In this document: positions 1 to 10,077 of the stretch, in pieces | Position numbering within the stretch: position 1 is the stretch's first letter | Layout: each line of letters begins with the position of its first letter | Assembly (NCBI GenBank): GCA_004764695.1 | Contig: SMSO01000014.1 | Coordinates: forward strand, 1,563,148-1,627,147 | Origin: Schizochytrium sp. TIO01 | Lineage: Eukaryota > Sar > Bigyra > Thraustochytrida > Thraustochytriidae | DNA: 64,000 nucleotides | Reading direction: 5' to 3' | The notes under the pieces: generated by a model | Databases searched by the model: none | Seen by the model: only the letters and a program-made list of their open reading frames with translations | What the model was told of the DNA's origin: nothing | Program-made: the position numbers and the translations under genes

Positions 1-1
1 T

Positions 2-3000
2 TCAGGTCGGGTAGTTTGGATATCTGGTGTCTTACTTCTCATCTCTTCAGCGCTAGGAATTCACGGTGCCAAGATTGTCGTACGTGAGATTGAGTTTGAC
101 GACGACGGTGTCGAAACCCCAGGCCAGCGTATGCTTCAAATTTACTTTCACATTGCATTGTCATTTCTCGTACTGTTCCTTCCCTTTGCAATTAATCTAA
201 TGCGAGACCCACTTGGCTATGAGGGTGATGTCCTCTCTACAGTTTTTCGTGCTGGTGATTCTCTTCTTGTCGAGAACGCAGAAAAGTATCTGAGGGTAGC
301 AGGTGCAATTGGTTTGTGTACATCCATTATTATTTCGTGGTCGCTCCGATCTGTGGTGAAGATCGTGACCTTTTTTGAAATTACTCAAAGTTTTCTGGAA
401 ATTTTTTCACTTACGGTGATTGGCCTTGGAATAATGCTACTTGCGTTGCTGCTTTCATTTTACAAACAAACACAATTCATGTCTGATTCAGATGCTGTAG
501 CTGACGTCTCTGGGACGATGGGTTCGCGTATTGCTCTCTCAACGATTCTTCTCCTTCTCATCATTGGTATGAGCATTATTGGATTTTTTGCAGCGTGGCT
601 TGAGAGCAAAAAGCTGCTATTAATTCATGCAGTTGGCATAAGTGTGCTAGGAGTGATGGTACTTGCATACGGACTCTTGGTAGTCACGGTGGACTGGTCC
701 ACTATAATTGACAACAGGTGTTATCAAATCGTAAAAACGATGTCCGACTCATGGTGGAAAGACACTGTCCTTTGTACAAAGTACGGTGGAACAAGCATAA
801 GCGCTCTTGTAGAGAACTATGACATCGAAACTGGGAGTTATTTTTACATGGTAAATGGTCCTGGTCTTGCTGCTCGCTGCAAGGATGCAAGCCAGTATGC
901 TGTAGCCTGGGAGTATTCAGCTACCACCTATGCTAATCGAACGACTTTTCTAGTCGGATGTGTTGACCTGTCCTGCTGTGACAAGCTTTCCGACTTTCTC
1001 TCATCTCTCTCGTTTACAATCACATTTGCCTTTGTTCTTCTGGTGCTCAGTATTTTTGTTGTGGCCATTGGTGACTTGTGGCTCCGCCGAGAAACCCAGA
1101 ATGATAAGGGTAGAGTCAAGGTGTTTTCTCGCACACGTGGATTCTGGATTCTGACCATCGCCGGACTGATTTGTGTAGTTTCAATTAGTGTATTGACTAC
1201 GTTTGTTTCGGGAGAAATGGGAAGGAACTCTGCGGACAAGAATCTATCTCCTTGGGAAAATGTAACAGTTGGGTTCCCTGTGTATAATATATCTTTTCCA
1301 CATAGCTGTGCAAACAGCCTTCTAGACGGAAATGAAACAGATATAGACTGCGGCAGCTCCGAAGATCTGGGGGGGTGCAAAGATAGATGTTCAGTTGGCC
1401 GCACATGTCGCGAAGATTCAGACTGTCTCAGTGACCTCTATTGCTCGGGCGACAAAACGTGTCAAATGCCAAGTGTTCTTACATGCACTGACGGTAAGAA
1501 AAATCTCTTCGAAACGGACATTGATTGCGGTGGGACTAGCTGCCAAGGTTGTGCTAATGGCTTAAACTGCAAGGTCAGCACTGATTGCTTCTTCAATAAC
1601 TGCGAAGATGGGAAATGCGTCGGGTGTACTGATGGTATTAAGAATGCTGGCGAGACGGATGTTGATTGTGGGTCCACTCAGTGTACAATAGAGGCAAGCC
1701 TCGGTGTTTTTTCGCTCGATATAGTCGCATCAACTTTTAACTACTCTGGATTGACCGGTCCTAATGGACTGTGCCTTTCCCCGGGAAGGTGCTCGACGGG
1801 AGAGGATTGTGAGAGTGGAAACTGTGTTGATTATCAATGCGTTTCATGCTTCAATAATGCCGTTGACGGTGATGAAACTGATACTGATTGTGGTGGCGAA
1901 AATTGTGCAAAACGATGCCCGACGGGATGGTCATGCCTTGTAGACGATGATTGTCAATCTGGCAATTACTGTAATGATAACAATTACTTATGCACATCAA
2001 TCGGCAAATGTAACAATGATTCAACGACAAATAACGGCGAATCCGATGTAGATTGTGGAGGAGATTCTAGCGGCTGTCCGCGTTGTGTGGATGGCCAAAT
2101 ATGTCTACTCGATAGGGATTGCGAAAGCCAGATTTGTTATATTGTTGGTGACAATGAAGCGGGCGTCTGCACCTCATGTGGGAACGGAGTTAAGGATGGT
2201 GATGAAGGTGATATTGATTGTGGAGGCTCTCAATGCAATCAACTATGTGCGCAGAATCAAACTTGTAACCAAAGCTCAGATTGTAAAACAGGATTATTTT
2301 GTTGGACAGATTATAGTCGGAACGCAGCAATTGACCATTATTACCAATACTACACCAACAGCACTGAGACTGAATTCGACTGGTTCCCTCCTGTTAACAC
2401 ATGTCAAACACCTTTTACTCTTTCCGTCACATCGCTTTCTCCTTATATTGCGATTCTCGAAAATGTTGGATATGGAGAATTATTTGTGTCTGACATGAGC
2501 AATGTCTTTGATATAAGTTCAGCAAGTACATCATCTACACGACGTCGATTAATCGCAGGGGGGCGCGCAGGTAACCGCCGACTTCAAGATGTCAGTAGCG
2601 CGGTATCAGCTGGCTACCCTGGTTCTATGGAAGTCACTAACAATGGATCCTGGCCTTTCCTTTGTAACCTCACAGTAAAGGCAACTTCAGACAACGAAAA
2701 CGTTTTCTTTGAAATGTCAGAAACTTCATCCAAAGTTACATTTGATACATGGACAAATTCAACTCCAGGGTTTATAGCTATCATTCACCACAATGATGAG
2801 TTCCCTGAAGTCTACATGAAGTCTACACAGTGTGAAAATCCCAGGACCAGTCAAGTTACTTCGCAGTGGTCCGTAGACGCCAACTGTGACTTTCTCAATA
2901 TCAGCTCATCTCTTCAAGAAGGAATTGCCAGTATTGTTGTTCCATATACAACAACTCTCACAGGACTTGTTAACACTTCCAGCTGCATAGACAGTATATA

Positions 3001-6000
3001 CGATTCTAAATGTCACGTAATACCAGATGCGTCGATTACTGTACGCGAATATGTGCTCGGAACGTGCCAAAATATACAGAGTCCATCAACAAGCGCCTCT
3101 TGTGAATATGTCACTTGTACAACCTCCTACACATACTATCACCAATGCGTTGAGGTTGCTAGCCAAGACAATCCGTGCTGCTACTGGTTGGGTGATGATG
3201 AAGCAGACTTGAGCGGTAGTACTACTTGTCTTAGTGGGAGTAACGCATCTTTGTCAACTTCTTCAGGGGTCGATGGAGCATTCACATCAGTTATTCCTGA
3301 ATTATACGTAAACTTTTCAAAGGTAGACCTTTCCCAAACCCGCGATCTTCTTATAGAGGCCTCTCATGATGACTATGAAACACAGTACATGATTGTCGAC
3401 GCCTCCACGGGCGTAGTAACAAAGGCAGGCACGGTGTATCTGGTACCCTTGAATTCATCAATGCAAGCCCCAACCCCAAGCCCAGGTTCGACTCAGGAGC
3501 CAACAACTCCCACCCCAGGTATTGTATTATCAACTCAAACCCCAACAGTACAGCCAACAGCAACTCCAACAGTACAGCCAACGGCAACTCCAACTCTAAG
3601 TCAACCAATCTTTGTGGCAGCTGCGAGTTGCCCAGCTCCAGAAGATTCTGCAAAGCGTCTGCAAGATCTTGCAGATGAAATTTCTGAATACGATAACGTG
3701 ATTGTGTTCAAAATTGAGGCTTACAAGGAGTATAGAATTGAGATTTTTGGAAACTTGCTTACTGGCATTGATTCTTTGGAGGATGAGATTTGCCGATTGT
3801 GGTGCGGAACAGCTTGTACTCAGAACAGCGCATGTAACACTGAGATTACTGTTGTGAATAATAGCTCATTTATTCTTGAAGTTGGAAGCTACAACGAGCT
3901 CGCTGATGTTCCGGATATTTCAGAGTTCATAACCGATCTATCGAGTGCTTTGAGCATTAGTTTGGAAAACATAAATTACGCCGAAACTTCGAGTATGCTG
4001 CTGGCATCAGGATATCCAAATGTGAACAACGAGAATACAACGGAAACATCCGTACGTCGAGTCATTAGTTGGTCTGTAGGAGATACTGCAAAGGAAAATG
4101 TTATGAACGTGCTCGACCAGCCTTACGACGCATATGATACATGTAGCGTAAGTGTTGTACCGTGTCTTGGAAACCTATGCAGTAACAGAGGTACATGTAA
4201 TAATGCTACGGGCCTTTGTGAGTGCGAAACTGGATATTATGGCTACCAGTGCCAGCTCGTGGAGTGGAGCGAGTTTGATCCTTTCTGTGTATGGAAGAAG
4301 GCTTACTCACAGCAGTACTGCACGACAATCTCCAACATAAACGAAGCCTCATTCAATAGCATGTTTTCGGAATCAGGCCTTGTCAGGTATGATCGATTTG
4401 GAACTCCCTATGCATACTACCGTCGCTTATCTGATCCATCATCCTTCAATGCATACAGTAACTTTTTGGAGACATGGGATGACGAAAGCAACGAGATGTA
4501 TCAGGATTTTGTGATCTATTCAACACAGGAGGATTTGTACAACACTGTGAATGAATGGACTGAGTGCAATTATGGTGTTTCAGGACGTGGTTTTCCTGGG
4601 CAATGCGGTCCAGAAGAAATCAATTTCTACAAATGGTGTTCTCGGTATTGTGCAGACCAAAGTCTTAAAAGCCTGTATCAATCATCCGCAACGTCCAGCT
4701 TTGCACTCTACATATGCGATCCAGTTACAACATCACCTCCGGGCACAACATACGCTCCATCGACTTGCAAAACCTTTGGCGAGTGCACTGGAACCATCGC
4801 TGGCCACGTTGTAGATGAGCTGGGTTTGCCAGTGGAAGCCTCCATAAGCTTGCTTTCGGTATCTCCGAGTAGTGTCAAAGTTGCTAGGGCCGTGCTTCCA
4901 GACAAGACAACCTCGACAGAAATGGTTTCCTCAGATCAAAACTCTACAATAACTCGGCTCGCGAGTCTCGAATTGAGTTCGGAATGCCGCACACGTTCAA
5001 CGACAAGCTCTGGGATGAAGAGCATTTTTAACTTTGATGATGTTGACGTAGGGATGTACACACTACTGATTGAACCAACTGATTCGGACACATATGATCC
5101 AAAGGTGTTGAACAACGTGGAGTTTCGAAATGAAAATGTGACTGTCTTAATCCCAACTGCTACAAATGGAAGCCGGCTAACTGTAAATTTTGCCTATGAC
5201 CGTGGCGAATATGGTGATCTTGAGCTTGTAGTGAACTTTTTAACAAGTGATAGCAATTCAAGCACACCTGAGGAGTGTTCGATAGGCATCTCAGCACTCT
5301 CTGATGGTGGCTGTGAATGTGGAGGTGTGAAGGTTCTCTCGATTGCTTCTAACTCAGTGGACACCAATGGGCGGTACTCGCAGACCTTAGTCATCAACAC
5401 AGTTTACGCTACTGTTTATCGCTTCTTTATTCGAGCTCAAACGACTGCTTCGCAGCGCGAGCTCAACGAGCTGCGTCTATACCGTACTGATGGTCGCTGT
5501 GGTTCAAATTATCCGTTAGAAAATGGCCAAGCATCTCAGTGCCCAACTGAAGAGATTCTTTGGGATGATGGAACGATTGGCACACGGCCCTGTTGCTCTC
5601 AAGCTGGATACTGTGGTTCTGCTGAAGATAACTTCTGTACTTGTAGCTTATGCATGGATTACAACATTTTTGAAAGAGACGATTGGGAAAGCCTGTACAG
5701 GTACGATGGCGCGTGCCGTGACACATCATCTAGTTCAGACCCAGACGTGAAGGCTATTTGCCCGCCTAGTGAAGCTCAATGGTGGGACAGCACTGCGGAG
5801 GCTAGACCATGTTGCAATGACGACATGACCTGCGGCAATACTGTTGCAGACTGCAGCTGCCCAACATGTGTTGATTACCGGACTTTTGTAAATCAAACAC
5901 AAAACGGCATTGATGATTACTACGCTACTCTTTTGGAGGACTCTAATGCTGTAGTAACCGTGACGTCGGCTGACGGTACTACGACAACATTCAACATACC

Positions 6001-7909
6001 TGAGCTTACGGAGTTAAACTTTCAGCAGTCATCAAATTCTTCTCTAGGACCGTCATTTGCCAGACTGTTTTGTATTAGCGCTACAAGTACCCAGGCAAGC
6101 TTTCATGAGTATGGCGCTCCACGTTATTTTAGTTACGAAAGTGAAATGTTGGCCTTAGACATCGATACATGTCCTGGTGCTTCATCTTCTTGCAACTATG
6201 TTTATGTGACAGGAATTACGAATAACGACACCCTGAATGGCGTGTATTATTTGCGCAGTAACAGCGACTCCTCTACAGTCTCATATAATGCATACCCCGG
6301 CTATTACGTTGCACAGTCAGGAATTTATAAAACAAAAAATGTGCAAAAAATCAGTACATGTATCAACGCATGTGATGCTGATGATACATGCGAAGGTTTT
6401 CTCTATCAAGAAGTTGAAGACTATCCATCCTACTACTCATGCAGTATGTTTGCAGACCTAGCTAGCAATCTGGGAATGCTTACGACTGACGATACGTCAA
6501 TCATTGTTTACGTAAAAAGCTCTGGGGAGGAAACTCCAACAAAGTGGTATACAAAAGTGGATACACTGATGTCTGACAAGCAAATTCACTTGTATAGAGA
6601 CGATCAGTACTCTTACTCTAATATTCTTTTCCGCTGGTTTTTTGACGATAATTTGGTTTCCGATGACGGATATTATGCCTATGGCGCTGACAAAACTGGT
6701 ACAAGTCCTTCTGGAGTTTCACAGTGGTGGGTGCGTGCAGATGATTCCACTGGGGTGACGTATATCCTTCCTGAAAGTCCTTCTGCGGTTTCTGCTACGA
6801 GCGTATCTGCGTCGTGTGAGCTCGTGAATCCAACAGTTACAAAAGATTTCTCGAGTCTTGCATGCACATGTACGAACACATTCAGTGATGAAGATGATGT
6901 TTGCTACATGGACTGTGCTACAGACCAAACCGATGGGGACTGCAAAGCAGACCCACGAGTTCTTCTGGATAAAGGACGGTACTCTTATGACATCTATCCA
7001 AATAAACAACTTGGAGAGGGGTTGATGCGATCTGAAATGGCATATATTAACTACGGCTATGGAAATTGCGACAAGAAGAAACGACCTAAAAACGGAGATT
7101 GTAGAATATATAACGGTCCAGTAGCCCAGTGCAAACGTATTTGCGATAAACATCCGGGAGTATGTGCTGGCTTTGATTATGAGCGCTTAGGTGACTATGC
7201 AACCGGCTACGACCCTTTTGTATCAGAGGAAGTCAGCTCAGGCCGTTGTCATTTCCGGACAAGCAAGGGCGCATATTTTTATATGTCAAGTAATGCTCAT
7301 GATTCATATGTTCGCACTGAAATTCCAACTGATGGAGCTCTTTGTACCACGCAGAAGTATCCTACAGATGAGCCAGCTACGGATTACGGTTGCCAGGCCG
7401 GGTATACGTTTTGTGGGACTGGACGTTATGACCCAACGTCATACAGTTCTTGCGCAGGTTCCAATTCGAGTGCTTCATGCACACAATTCCGAATCCGCTT
7501 TGCAGATACTCCATATTGTTTGACCCGTTCACGTTGGTCGATTCGTGCCATTCAGTGTGACACAACTAACTCGTACCAGAGTTGGATATTGACGAGCGAT
7601 GGATATCTTGTGGGTGAAGGCGTCGATTCAGATGTTGAGGTGTATAACTCCTTATACTACACAATCGGCGTCAACTTCAGTAACTCTACTACAACACCTT
7701 TTATAATGGATCCGACATCTCGTTCTTCTGCTGATAATTTTGAACCAATTAAGTTTCGCGCAAAGTCTGAAAATGAGCTCCATGGAGTTCTTGACAGCGA
7801 TGGAACTTTACTTTGCTTTGACCCTGAACCAACCCTCGGTTTAGTTGCTAGCATTCACACTCAACTTTACGAGGGCAGCACTGCCTGTGCAAGCTTTGAA
7901 TTTTATTAA
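2..7909 (+). CDS. Giant multi-pass membrane protein with Cys-rich modular ectodomain (5' partial)
   Basis: The frame is open from the first bases of the window, so the gene starts upstream; ATG 131 is only the first Met visible (residues below count from it). At least seven hydrophobic segments lie between the window edge and about residue 365. Four of them flank a Cys-containing loop with a CC pair in a tetraspanin-like arrangement. After the last segment (about 340-362) comes a long, probably extracellular part. It has five to six Cys-rich repeats with a core like ETDxDCGG (about 390-725), a Pro/Thr-rich linker (about 1110-1160), one EGF-like module (about 1338-1374), a carboxypeptidase-regulatory-like beta domain (about 1553-1677), two hevein-like CCSxxGxCG modules (about 1790-1918), two PAN/apple-like Cys modules (about 2075-2130 and 2310-2387) and a C-terminal ricin-B-like QxW segment (about 2450-2505). 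NxS/T sites are frequent. Inferred role: surface adhesion or glycan binding. No C-terminal anchor is seen. Confidence 0.8.
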   Translation, partial: SGRVVWISGVLLLISSALGIHGAKIVVREIEFDDDGVETPGQRMLQIYFHIALSFLVLFLPFAINLMRDPLGYEGDVLSTVFRAGDSLLVENAEKYLRVAGAIGLCTSIIISWSLRSVVKIVTFFEITQSFLEIFSLTVIGLGIMLLALLLSFYKQTQFMSDSDAVADVSGTMGSRIALSTILLLLIIGMSIIGFFAAWLESKKLLLIHAVGISVLGVMVLAYGLLVVTVDWSTIIDNRCYQIVKTMSDSWWKDTVLCTKYGGTSISALVENYDIETGSYFYMVNGPGLAARCKDASQYAVAWEYSATTYANRTTFLVGCVDLSCCDKLSDFLSSLSFTITFAFVLLVLSIFVVAIGDLWLRRETQNDKGRVKVFSRTRGFWILTIAGLICVVSISVLTTFVSGEMGRNSADKNLSPWENVTVGFPVYNISFPHSCANSLLDGNETDIDCGSSEDLGGCKDRCSVGRTCREDSDCLSDLYCSGDKTCQMPSVLTCTDGKKNLFETDIDCGGTSCQGCANGLNCKVSTDCFFNNCEDGKCVGCTDGIKNAGETDVDCGSTQCTIEASLGVFSLDIVASTFNYSGLTGPNGLCLSPGRCSTGEDCESGNCVDYQCVSCFNNAVDGDETDTDCGGENCAKRCPTGWSCLVDDDCQSGNYCNDNNYLCTSIGKCNNDSTTNNGESDVDCGGDSSGCPRCVDGQICLLDRDCESQICYIVGDNEAGVCTSCGNGVKDGDEGDIDCGGSQCNQLCAQNQTCNQSSDCKTGLFCWTDYSRNAAIDHYYQYYTNSTETEFDWFPPVNTCQTPFTLSVTSLSPYIAILENVGYGELFVSDMSNVFDISSASTSSTRRRLIAGGRAGNRRLQDVSSAVSAGYPGSMEVTNNGSWPFLCNLTVKATSDNENVFFEMSETSSKVTFDTWTNSTPGFIAIIHHNDEFPEVYMKSTQCENPRTSQVTSQWSVDANCDFLNISSSLQEGIASIVVPYTTTLTGLVNTSSCIDSIYDSKCHVIPDASITVREYVLGTCQNIQSPSTSASCEYVTCTTSYTYYHQCVEVASQDNPCCYWLGDDEADLSGSTTCLSGSNASLSTSSGVDGAFTSVIPELYVNFSKVDLSQTRDLLIEASHDDYETQYMIVDASTGVVTKAGTVYLVPLNSSMQAPTPSPGSTQEPTTPTPGIVLSTQTPTVQPTATPTVQPTATPTLSQPIFVAAASCPAPEDSAKRLQDLADEISEYDNVIVFKIEAYKEYRIEIFGNLLTGIDSLEDEICRLWCGTACTQNSACNTEITVVNNSSFILEVGSYNELADVPDISEFITDLSSALSISLENINYAETSSMLLASGYPNVNNENTTETSVRRVISWSVGDTAKENVMNVLDQPYDAYDTCSVSVVPCLGNLCSNRGTCNNATGLCECETGYYGYQCQLVEWSEFDPFCVWKKAYSQQYCTTISNINEASFNSMFSESGLVRYDRFGTPYAYYRRLSDPSSFNAYSNFLETWDDESNEMYQDFVIYSTQEDLYNTVNEWTECNYGVSGRGFPGQCGPEEINFYKWCSRYCADQSLKSLYQSSATSSFALYICDPVTTSPPGTTYAPSTCKTFGECTGTIAGHVVDELGLPVEASISLLSVSPSSVKVARAVLPDKTTSTEMVSSDQNSTITRLASLELSSECRTRSTTSSGMKSIFNFDDVDVGMYTLLIEPTDSDTYDPKVLNNVEFRNENVTVLIPTATNGSRLTVNFAYDRGEYGDLELVVNFLTSDSNSSTPEECSIGISALSDGGCECGGVKVLSIASNSVDTNGRYSQTLVINTVYATVYRFFIRAQTTASQRELNELRLYRTDGRCGSNYPLENGQASQCPTEEILWDDGTIGTRPCCSQAGYCGSAEDNFCTCSLCMDYNIFERDDWESLYRYDGACRDTSSSSDPDVKAICPPSEAQWWDSTAEARPCCNDDMTCGNTVADCSCPTCVDYRTFVNQTQNGIDDYYATLLEDSNAVVTVTSADGTTTTFNIPELTELNFQQSSNSSLGPSFARLFCISATSTQASFHEYGAPRYFSYESEMLALDIDTCPGASSSCNYVYVTGITNNDTLNGVYYLRSNSDSSTVSYNAYPGYYVAQSGIYKTKNVQKISTCINACDADDTCEGFLYQEVEDYPSYYSCSMFADLASNLGMLTTDDTSIIVYVKSSGEETPTKWYTKVDTLMSDKQIHLYRDDQYSYSNILFRWFFDDNLVSDDGYYAYGADKTGTSPSGVSQWWVRADDSTGVTYILPESPSAVSATSVSASCELVNPTVTKDFSSLACTCTNTFSDEDDVCYMDCATDQTDGDCKADPRVLLDKGRYSYDIYPNKQLGEGLMRSEMAYINYGYGNCDKKKRPKNGDCRIYNGPVAQCKRICDKHPGVCAGFDYERLGDYATGYDPFVSEEVSSGRCHFRTSKGAYFYMSSNAHDSYVRTEIPTDGALCTTQKYPTDEPATDYGCQAGYTFCGTGRYDPTSYSSCAGSNSSASCTQFRIRFADTPYCLTRSRWSIRAIQCDTTNSYQSWILTSDGYLVGEGVDSDVEVYNSLYYTIGVNFSNSTTTPFIMDPTSRSSADNFEPIKFRAKSENELHGVLDSDGTLLCFDPEPTLGLVASIHTQLYEGSTACASFEFY

Positions 7910-8005
7910 AGAAGACCCTATAATGTTACTGCTTGCAAGATGGACCGATACCCACAAACACGCTATCTTTCGACACTATTTTCTAACAAGCAAAACGATT
8001 TGATT

Positions 8006-8072
8006 TTTATTAGCTTTCATTTATTCATTTATTTAATGACTTTCTTGGAACTTTCGCTCCTTTTGAAATAAA
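8006..8072. terminator. Crossing poly(A) signals of two convergent genes
   Basis: AATAAA occurs on the + strand at 8067-8072, about 160 nt past the stop of the surface-protein gene. Its complement TTTATT occurs three times (8006-8011, 8020-8025, 8028-8033), about 70-95 nt past the stop of the minus-strand gene ending at 8101. The signals are interleaved, so the two mRNAs probably overlap tail to tail. The motif assignment is by sequence only. Confidence 0.4.
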
Positions 8073-8100
8073 AGATTACTGTCATGGTTTTTGCTAAAAT

Positions 8101-10077
8101 TCAATTGACCGATTTTTGAGAAATTGCACGAAGCTTTGCAACCCAGGTAATAGTTTGCGGGCGACTTGATGTCACAAACAAAATACTCGTTGCTTCTCTC
8201 AGGTGTTGCTTCACTTTAGAACGCCTATACCGGCGGCCTGGTTCCACTACAGCATGGGGTTTATCGTCCGTCGATATCGCTGTCATGGAGAATTCCGGGC
8301 TGTCTAAGTCCCCAGAAAAAGTCGAAGAAGCAGTCTTGCATTTTGTGACATGAATTATATACAGAGGTTCCAAATCTCCGTAAGTTTCATACATGTATAG
8401 CCTTCCGTTGATAAGAGCACACCAATAGCATTCCCAGACGAAATCACGATACTCCTCAGACACACCAAGGTCTGCGGTTTGCAAGTTTGGCATAGGATTT
8501 GACTCCTTTTGTTTGGGAGCTGCAGACTTTACTTGCCCAAGAGCAGGCTGCTCAAGTCCTGGACGTACTCGTACCGGACCCACAGTAAGTCTTCTCCATT
8601 GGTTTTGCACTAACGAAGATACCGTGCTCCATACGGATGCATGTATCTTCTGAATTGTCTCGGGAGGTGCTAAAGATAGACTTGGGGAAAACGGAGAAAA
8701 CGGAGGAGAGAATGGGGACCTTGGCGACGTGGGAGACTGTAATGAGCCTCGATTACGTGGGGACCTTGGCGATAGAGGGCTCAGGGGGGAAAACAGGCGA
8801 GGAGATCTAGAGCGACCACTCGTCTGGCTTGCCCTCGCGTCTGCATTGGATGCCCATAACCAGCCTGTATTGGTGTGACTTGAAGCTTGCACCTTCACAC
8901 TGGCAATCACAGAAAGGTCTTTGGTCATCCGTGAAGCCAAACCTCGCTTCACACAGTCAACACGAATTTCAGTGGCTCCTATTCCTGCTACGGAACGTTT
9001 AATATGTGCAATATCAACTAAGTTCACTTCGAAGAGAACTCCTCCAGGGCGTGGATCAAAGAGCATAAGTCCCAGTACGCAGTCCTCATCCATGCCCGGA
9101 ATAACCAAATGCTTGCTAATTCTAAAACTTGAGCTTTGGATATTATGAATGTTTTTGTGATATACAAAAACCATCTCGGAAGACTTTAGATTCCACACTG
9201 TCATTTTACAGCACAGAGCGGTTTCAGGTCTTGATGTATCCCATTCTCGAATCTTAATACCAAGTTCAAGCACCTGCAGATGTGCGTTACTTCGTTGTAG
9301 CGCAAGCCGAGTTTTATGGCCCTTCCACAAGCTTTGCATTTTACGACATGCATCAGCTTGAAGCTGCATCAGTAATCGCTGGTATGATGGACTCCGAGCA
9401 CTTGATCTGCGTCTATTGATATGACTAGCGATTGACTTTTGGGGTTGTTCCTGGTGATGAAGATTATCTAGCGCTAGTTTAGGAACCACACAGTTGCGAC
9501 TAGGCGTCTTGGTGAGTTGGACATTGTTTTCAATGCTTGATTCTGTTTCTAATTCTTCAGACTCGTCATCTTCAATCACAAGGTTGCTGCTGCTCCTAGA
9601 CATGGACTCCTTCATTGATTCTGACATTGGCGGTTCAATAATTTGGTTTGGCTGAGAAGGGTGTCCACCCTCTGCCAGGTTCTCTGAGGAAGTCTGATTT
9701 TCAGATAGTGAACTTCGCTTCATGAGTTGGATGTTTGCTTTCCTAGTTAAGGTCAACGCATCTAGTGTTTGTTTAATAAATGCCTTGGACTCTTTCCTAA
9801 TAATCTCTTGACGGGAAACCTCTATAGGTTCCCCGCCTCGTTTGCCGTGGGTGATGGAGTGGCCGATTCCAGCTGCTGCAAGTCTTTCGAGCAGGTCCTT
9901 TTCCGCTGCTTCCTCGCTCTCTGTAAGATTGCGCAGCACCTCACCCTCAAATTCAATGTCTATATCTTGGTCTCGTTTCTGTAATCGCTCCCGGACTGTC
10001 TCAAACTCTGAGTCAAGGGGGCTTTTCTGCATGCTCTTTCCTTGCTCAATTTGATTGCTGCAACGAACCGGTGGCAT
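8101..10077 (-). CDS. IQ-motif, C2-like and PH-like domain protein
   Basis: The frame is 658 residues. The start is firm: ATG at 10077 is directly preceded in frame by TAG. The N-terminal third is charged and Ser/Glu-rich (disordered). An IQ-like segment with the core LWKGHKTRLALQR lies near residue 240. A beta-rich C2-like stretch follows (about 270-395). A Ser-Pro-rich linker with repeated SPRSP/PFSPFSP units spans about 425-470. The last 120 residues (starting near YRDFVWECYWCALINGRLY) look like a PH domain ending in an amphipathic helix with Trp (TWVAKL). The domain calls are by pattern only. A calmodulin-binding, membrane-associated adaptor is a reasonable inference, but no catalytic motif is visible. 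It converges with the surface-protein gene across only 191 bp. Confidence 0.65.
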   Translation of the reverse strand: MPPVRCSNQIEQGKSMQKSPLDSEFETVRERLQKRDQDIDIEFEGEVLRNLTESEEAAEKDLLERLAAAGIGHSITHGKRGGEPIEVSRQEIIRKESKAFIKQTLDALTLTRKANIQLMKRSSLSENQTSSENLAEGGHPSQPNQIIEPPMSESMKESMSRSSSNLVIEDDESEELETESSIENNVQLTKTPSRNCVVPKLALDNLHHQEQPQKSIASHINRRRSSARSPSYQRLLMQLQADACRKMQSLWKGHKTRLALQRSNAHLQVLELGIKIREWDTSRPETALCCKMTVWNLKSSEMVFVYHKNIHNIQSSSFRISKHLVIPGMDEDCVLGLMLFDPRPGGVLFEVNLVDIAHIKRSVAGIGATEIRVDCVKRGLASRMTKDLSVIASVKVQASSHTNTGWLWASNADARASQTSGRSRSPRLFSPLSPLSPRSPRNRGSLQSPTSPRSPFSPPFSPFSPSLSLAPPETIQKIHASVWSTVSSLVQNQWRRLTVGPVRVRPGLEQPALGQVKSAAPKQKESNPMPNLQTADLGVSEEYRDFVWECYWCALINGRLYMYETYGDLEPLYIIHVTKCKTASSTFSGDLDSPEFSMTAISTDDKPHAVVEPGRRYRRSKVKQHLREATSILFVTSSRPQTITWVAKLRAISQKSVN

